Shown here piece by piece: positions 61,927-64,000 of a DNA stretch of 64,000 bases. The DNA lies in contig NZ_JAJUKH010000002.1 in NCBI RefSeq assembly GCF_021538675.1, forward strand, positions 248,001 to 312,000, read 5' to 3'. A program made the translations under genes and the position numbers. The first letter of the stretch is position 1. The number at the start of each line of letters is the position of its first letter. A model generated the notes under the pieces. That model worked only from the letters and a program-made list of their open reading frames with translations, was not told the DNA's origin and ran no database searches. Source of the stretch: Paenarthrobacter sp. AR 02. Lineage in GTDB: Bacteria > Actinomycetota > Actinomycetes > Actinomycetales > Micrococcaceae.

Positions 61927-63027
61927 TCAGGCTGAATCGAGCTGGAAGGCCTTTGCGACCTCGCTGATCGTTAGTTCGTGGCGCAACTTACACGCACTGT
62001 TCTGATTGGCAAATAGGCCCTTCCGCCAAAAGGCCTCGGATACATCAATGGTCTTATCCCACGAAACGGGCACCACATATTCGTTCAAATCCGGCCCGTC
62101 AGGTTCTGCCTCGAGGGAGTGGAGTCCGTAGTCAGCATGCAGGTCGAGATCTACGAAGCGCTTCTCCACCCCATTGACGTTAAAGGTTGCTTGACGTGCA
62201 GCGGATGCGGTTCCAGAGACGGTTCCGACTCCCACGTAGCCGCTACCCGGAATACAAACGAAGACCCGTGCTCCGATAGGTAGCTTCCTAAGAGAGCGTG
62301 AGTACCATTCGCCGCCGCCGGCAGATACAAAACCATAGGTGCGGGCGTCCAGCCAACTCCGTGTGTTGTTCTCTAAGCCAAAAGCGACGTAATAGTCTCT
62401 CCCGTTCCATGGTGCCTTGGTTGATGCACGCTTTCCGCCGGCACTTTGGAGATCTTGGTGGGCACCCTCGATAAGCCAGGTACGTGCAAGGTAGGAATTG
62501 CCCTCATCTGCAAAGTACCGAAAAAGCATCACATTTATAGGAACCGAGTATGAACCGCTCAAGTACTGGACGATGCGTTCTGTACTGTCGTCCAAATCGC
62601 CGGCAACGATGGTAATGAAGTGCGCTTCGTTCAGGTCATCGGGCGTTGGAGTGCCTCCGAATCTATCAGCGAACGCAACGTCGAAATCACCGTCGGGATT
62701 GTGCTTCTGGAATATCTCTCGCACGTCGTCGTTGGATAGATGTTGAACCCACGAGGCGTAGTCCAGAGCTTGGGCGACGACTTCGCGTGGGGTCCTGTCA
62801 CGTTTGAGCTCAATGATGTGGACTGATCCTTCGACGTCAATCCCGACGATGTCAATGAACTTGCCATAGCTCGTAAGAACCTGGTGACCCAGGATGAGAA
62901 GCTCTGTTTCCAAGATGGCCGGGTCGTCAAGAATGAGCTGTTCCAGCCGCGATTCGTAGGGCATCCTCGAGGGAGAAAGCTGCCTCGCTCTGTCTGTAAC
63001 TCGCCAAAGCCCAATCTCGAGTGGCAT
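61927..63027 (-). CDS. PD-(D/E)XK nuclease (NucS/DUF91-like) with possible reader domain
   Basis: A 366-residue protein. The N-terminal half has a NucS-like nuclease core: YESRLEQLILDD near 24-35, then D59 (FIDIVGID), E73-x-K75 (HIIELKRDR) and VVAQALDYASW. The C-terminal half (about 200-340) has a compact beta-rich domain (RTYGFVSAGGGEWYSRSLRK, then GARVFVCIPGSGYVGVGTVS) that resembles PUA- or EVE-like modules in feel; I cannot name it. GGAAAGG precedes the ATG. It lies beside BREX but on the other strand with its own promoter. Cleaving foreign, perhaps modified, DNA is the likely role. Confidence 0.75.
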   Translation of the reverse strand: MPLEIGLWRVTDRARQLSPSRMPYESRLEQLILDDPAILETELLILGHQVLTSYGKFIDIVGIDVEGSVHIIELKRDRTPREVVAQALDYASWVQHLSNDDVREIFQKHNPDGDFDVAFADRFGGTPTPDDLNEAHFITIVAGDLDDSTERIVQYLSGSYSVPINVMLFRYFADEGNSYLARTWLIEGAHQDLQSAGGKRASTKAPWNGRDYYVAFGLENNTRSWLDARTYGFVSAGGGEWYSRSLRKLPIGARVFVCIPGSGYVGVGTVSGTASAARQATFNVNGVEKRFVDLDLHADYGLHSLEAEPDGPDLNEYVVPVSWDKTIDVSEAFWRKGLFANQNSACKLRHELTISEVAKAFQLDSA

Positions 63028-63149
63028 GGCTTTCCTTTCCCGGGGTCAGAAGTTGATATGAGCTTAGCCGCCAAAGGCCCAGTCTGCCGTTAAGGAGAGA
63101 GTCGTAGACCGACGGAGGTGGTTCGACGTCGTGGGGGCCTAGCGCAATT

Positions 63150-63790
63150 GCCCCGCAACTACCTTCGCGTCCAAGCCAACCCACCCAGGATCGATGAATA
63201 GTGCCGCGTCAGCCACGGAAGGCCCACCACAAACAAGCGTGCCTGCCCCGTCACACCTGCAGTGCGCTTAGGGTAGCCCCACTCAAAGCAAGGGCATGTC
63301 CAGAAATGAGAAATCCAACCCGTACCCCGTTGACCACAAGACGGAAGTGATTCCATCATCGGCCACGTTCAACGAAGCGGCCTCTACTGGCAACCCTCCG
63401 TCGTCAGGGACTAGCGGCTGGTCCGGCGCATCGATCCCGGCTGCCGCAATGAACGCATAAATAGCAGTCGGCATGCGGTTGTTGAACCCGGACTAGACCG
63501 TGGCGAGGCGTTCGGAGAGTTCGCCGCCGAAGGTGATGGCGCTGTCGTCGATGGACTCCAGGCGGCGGTGCCGGTGCATAACCACGACGGCCGAGTTCGC
63601 GGAGGTGGATGTCGTGGTCGCCTTCGGTGCCGGCGAGCAGGTGTGTGCACGCCAGACGGGCGGAGGGGGAGGGGAGCGCCTCGCGGTTGAGGGCTTTTAT
63701 GCCGAAGTCTGGGCCGTATTTGCCGGTTTCGGAGCCAGCAGAGGATGTCGGGGCCGTGGTGTTGGCGGGGAGCGACCGGGGACTAAGGGC
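63150..63790 (-). pseudogene. degraded flavin-containing monooxygenase
   Basis: Minus-strand remains of a FAD/NADPH-dependent monooxygenase. Read in pieces it gives GDHDIHLRELGRRG, then AITFGGELSERLATV, a TAG at 63495-63493, then YAFIAAAGIDAPDQPLVPDD, SVLWSTGYGLDFSFLDMPLL and, after a frame change near 63290, EWGYPKRTAGVTGQARLFVV. The TGYGLDF box and the GLPWL segment are typical. At least two frameshifts and one stop make it non-functional. Confidence 0.75.
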
Positions 63791-63884
63791 GCGCACGAGG
63801 CGAATGAGTGTGTGGCTGTCTTCAGACCAAGGCCGTCACATATTGACTGTGACCCGCCTCACCGTCACACTAAATGAACGCTAT

Positions 63885-64000
63885 TCATTTCACGTTCACA
63901 AGACCAGAGGCGTCCACCACGCGCCCACGAGTCAACCCCCAGCACTTCAGGATCTCGGCGACCCCGTCGATCCGGTTGCCGCTACGAAGTTCTGCAGCGT
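63885..64000 (-). CDS. partial gene running off the right edge
   Basis: The minus strand is open from the window edge to a TGA at 63887-63885, encoding 38 residues (SGNRIDGVAEILKCWGLTRG, then RVVDASGLVNVK at the end). It looks like the end of a real protein, but the fragment is too short to name, and it may also be debris like its neighbour. Confidence 0.3.
   Translation of the reverse strand, partial: AAELRSGNRIDGVAEILKCWGLTRGRVVDASGLVNVK

Noticed and set aside
1..64000. CRISPR arrays, rRNA, integrases or complete insertion sequences
   Set aside because: No regularly spaced repeats with unique spacers, no rRNA-like sequence and no intact recombinase or transposase gene were seen on either strand.

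Overview
The window is high-GC DNA (much of it 60-68% by hand count) with the gene content of an aerobic actinobacterium. The Tex, MSMEG_6728-type, TM0106-type nuclease, ANTAR regulator and SRPBCC/ArsR genes best fit the Micrococcaceae, most probably Arthrobacter or Paenarthrobacter. This is a judgement from protein resemblance; no search was run.

Positions 1-33.4 kb are ordinary chromosome. They start with a RecB-like/RNase H-like nuclease cut by the window edge, then a yeast-type cytosine deaminase, a CBS protein, Tex, an alpha/beta hydrolase with a DUF1622 membrane protein, an MSMEG_6728-type protein and an adenine/adenosine deaminase. Next come a fusion protein with a winged-helix-like N-terminus and a glycogen-binding-like C-terminus, acylphosphatase and a VapBC pair. 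A nucleoside-use locus follows (ribokinase, GntR regulator, MFS transporter, nucleoside hydrolase), which together would import ribonucleosides, split off ribose and phosphorylate it. After that come small ArsR/SRPBCC, DinB and VOC genes, a GAF-ANTAR regulator, an MFS pump, an oxidoreductase/hydrolase/TetR operon with a visible operator, TerC and a self-regulated membrane protein/wHTH pair. From 27.2 to 30.5 kb is a run of small unknown genes bracketed by two paralogous PLDc_N membrane proteins. Near 31.4-32.2 kb a secreted cysteine-containing peptide and a tiny membrane protein follow an array of five phased CACCTA boxes.

From about 34.4 to 63 kb is a defence island. Its left edge lies on the 3' end of an EamA transporter gene that also carries a premature stop. 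Its right side holds decayed permease and monooxygenase genes. The island has two blocks. Block A (34.4-47.2 kb) has five large genes: a PLD-type nuclease with an unknown 488-residue partner, a PLD-helicase-DUF3427 protein, and an operon of an SF1 UvrD/HelD-like ATPase and a RapA-like SNF2 ATPase. I cannot match this set to a named system, so it is the best candidate for something undescribed. Block B (47.8-60.6 kb) is a complete type 1 BREX operon: brxA, brxB, brxC, pglX, pglZ, brxL. Two of its genes look mosaic: pglX has an A+T-rich centre, and brxL ends in a MITD1-C-like (phospholipase-D-fold) domain in place of the expected Lon-like protease part. A PD-(D/E)XK nuclease with a possible reader domain lies just beyond.
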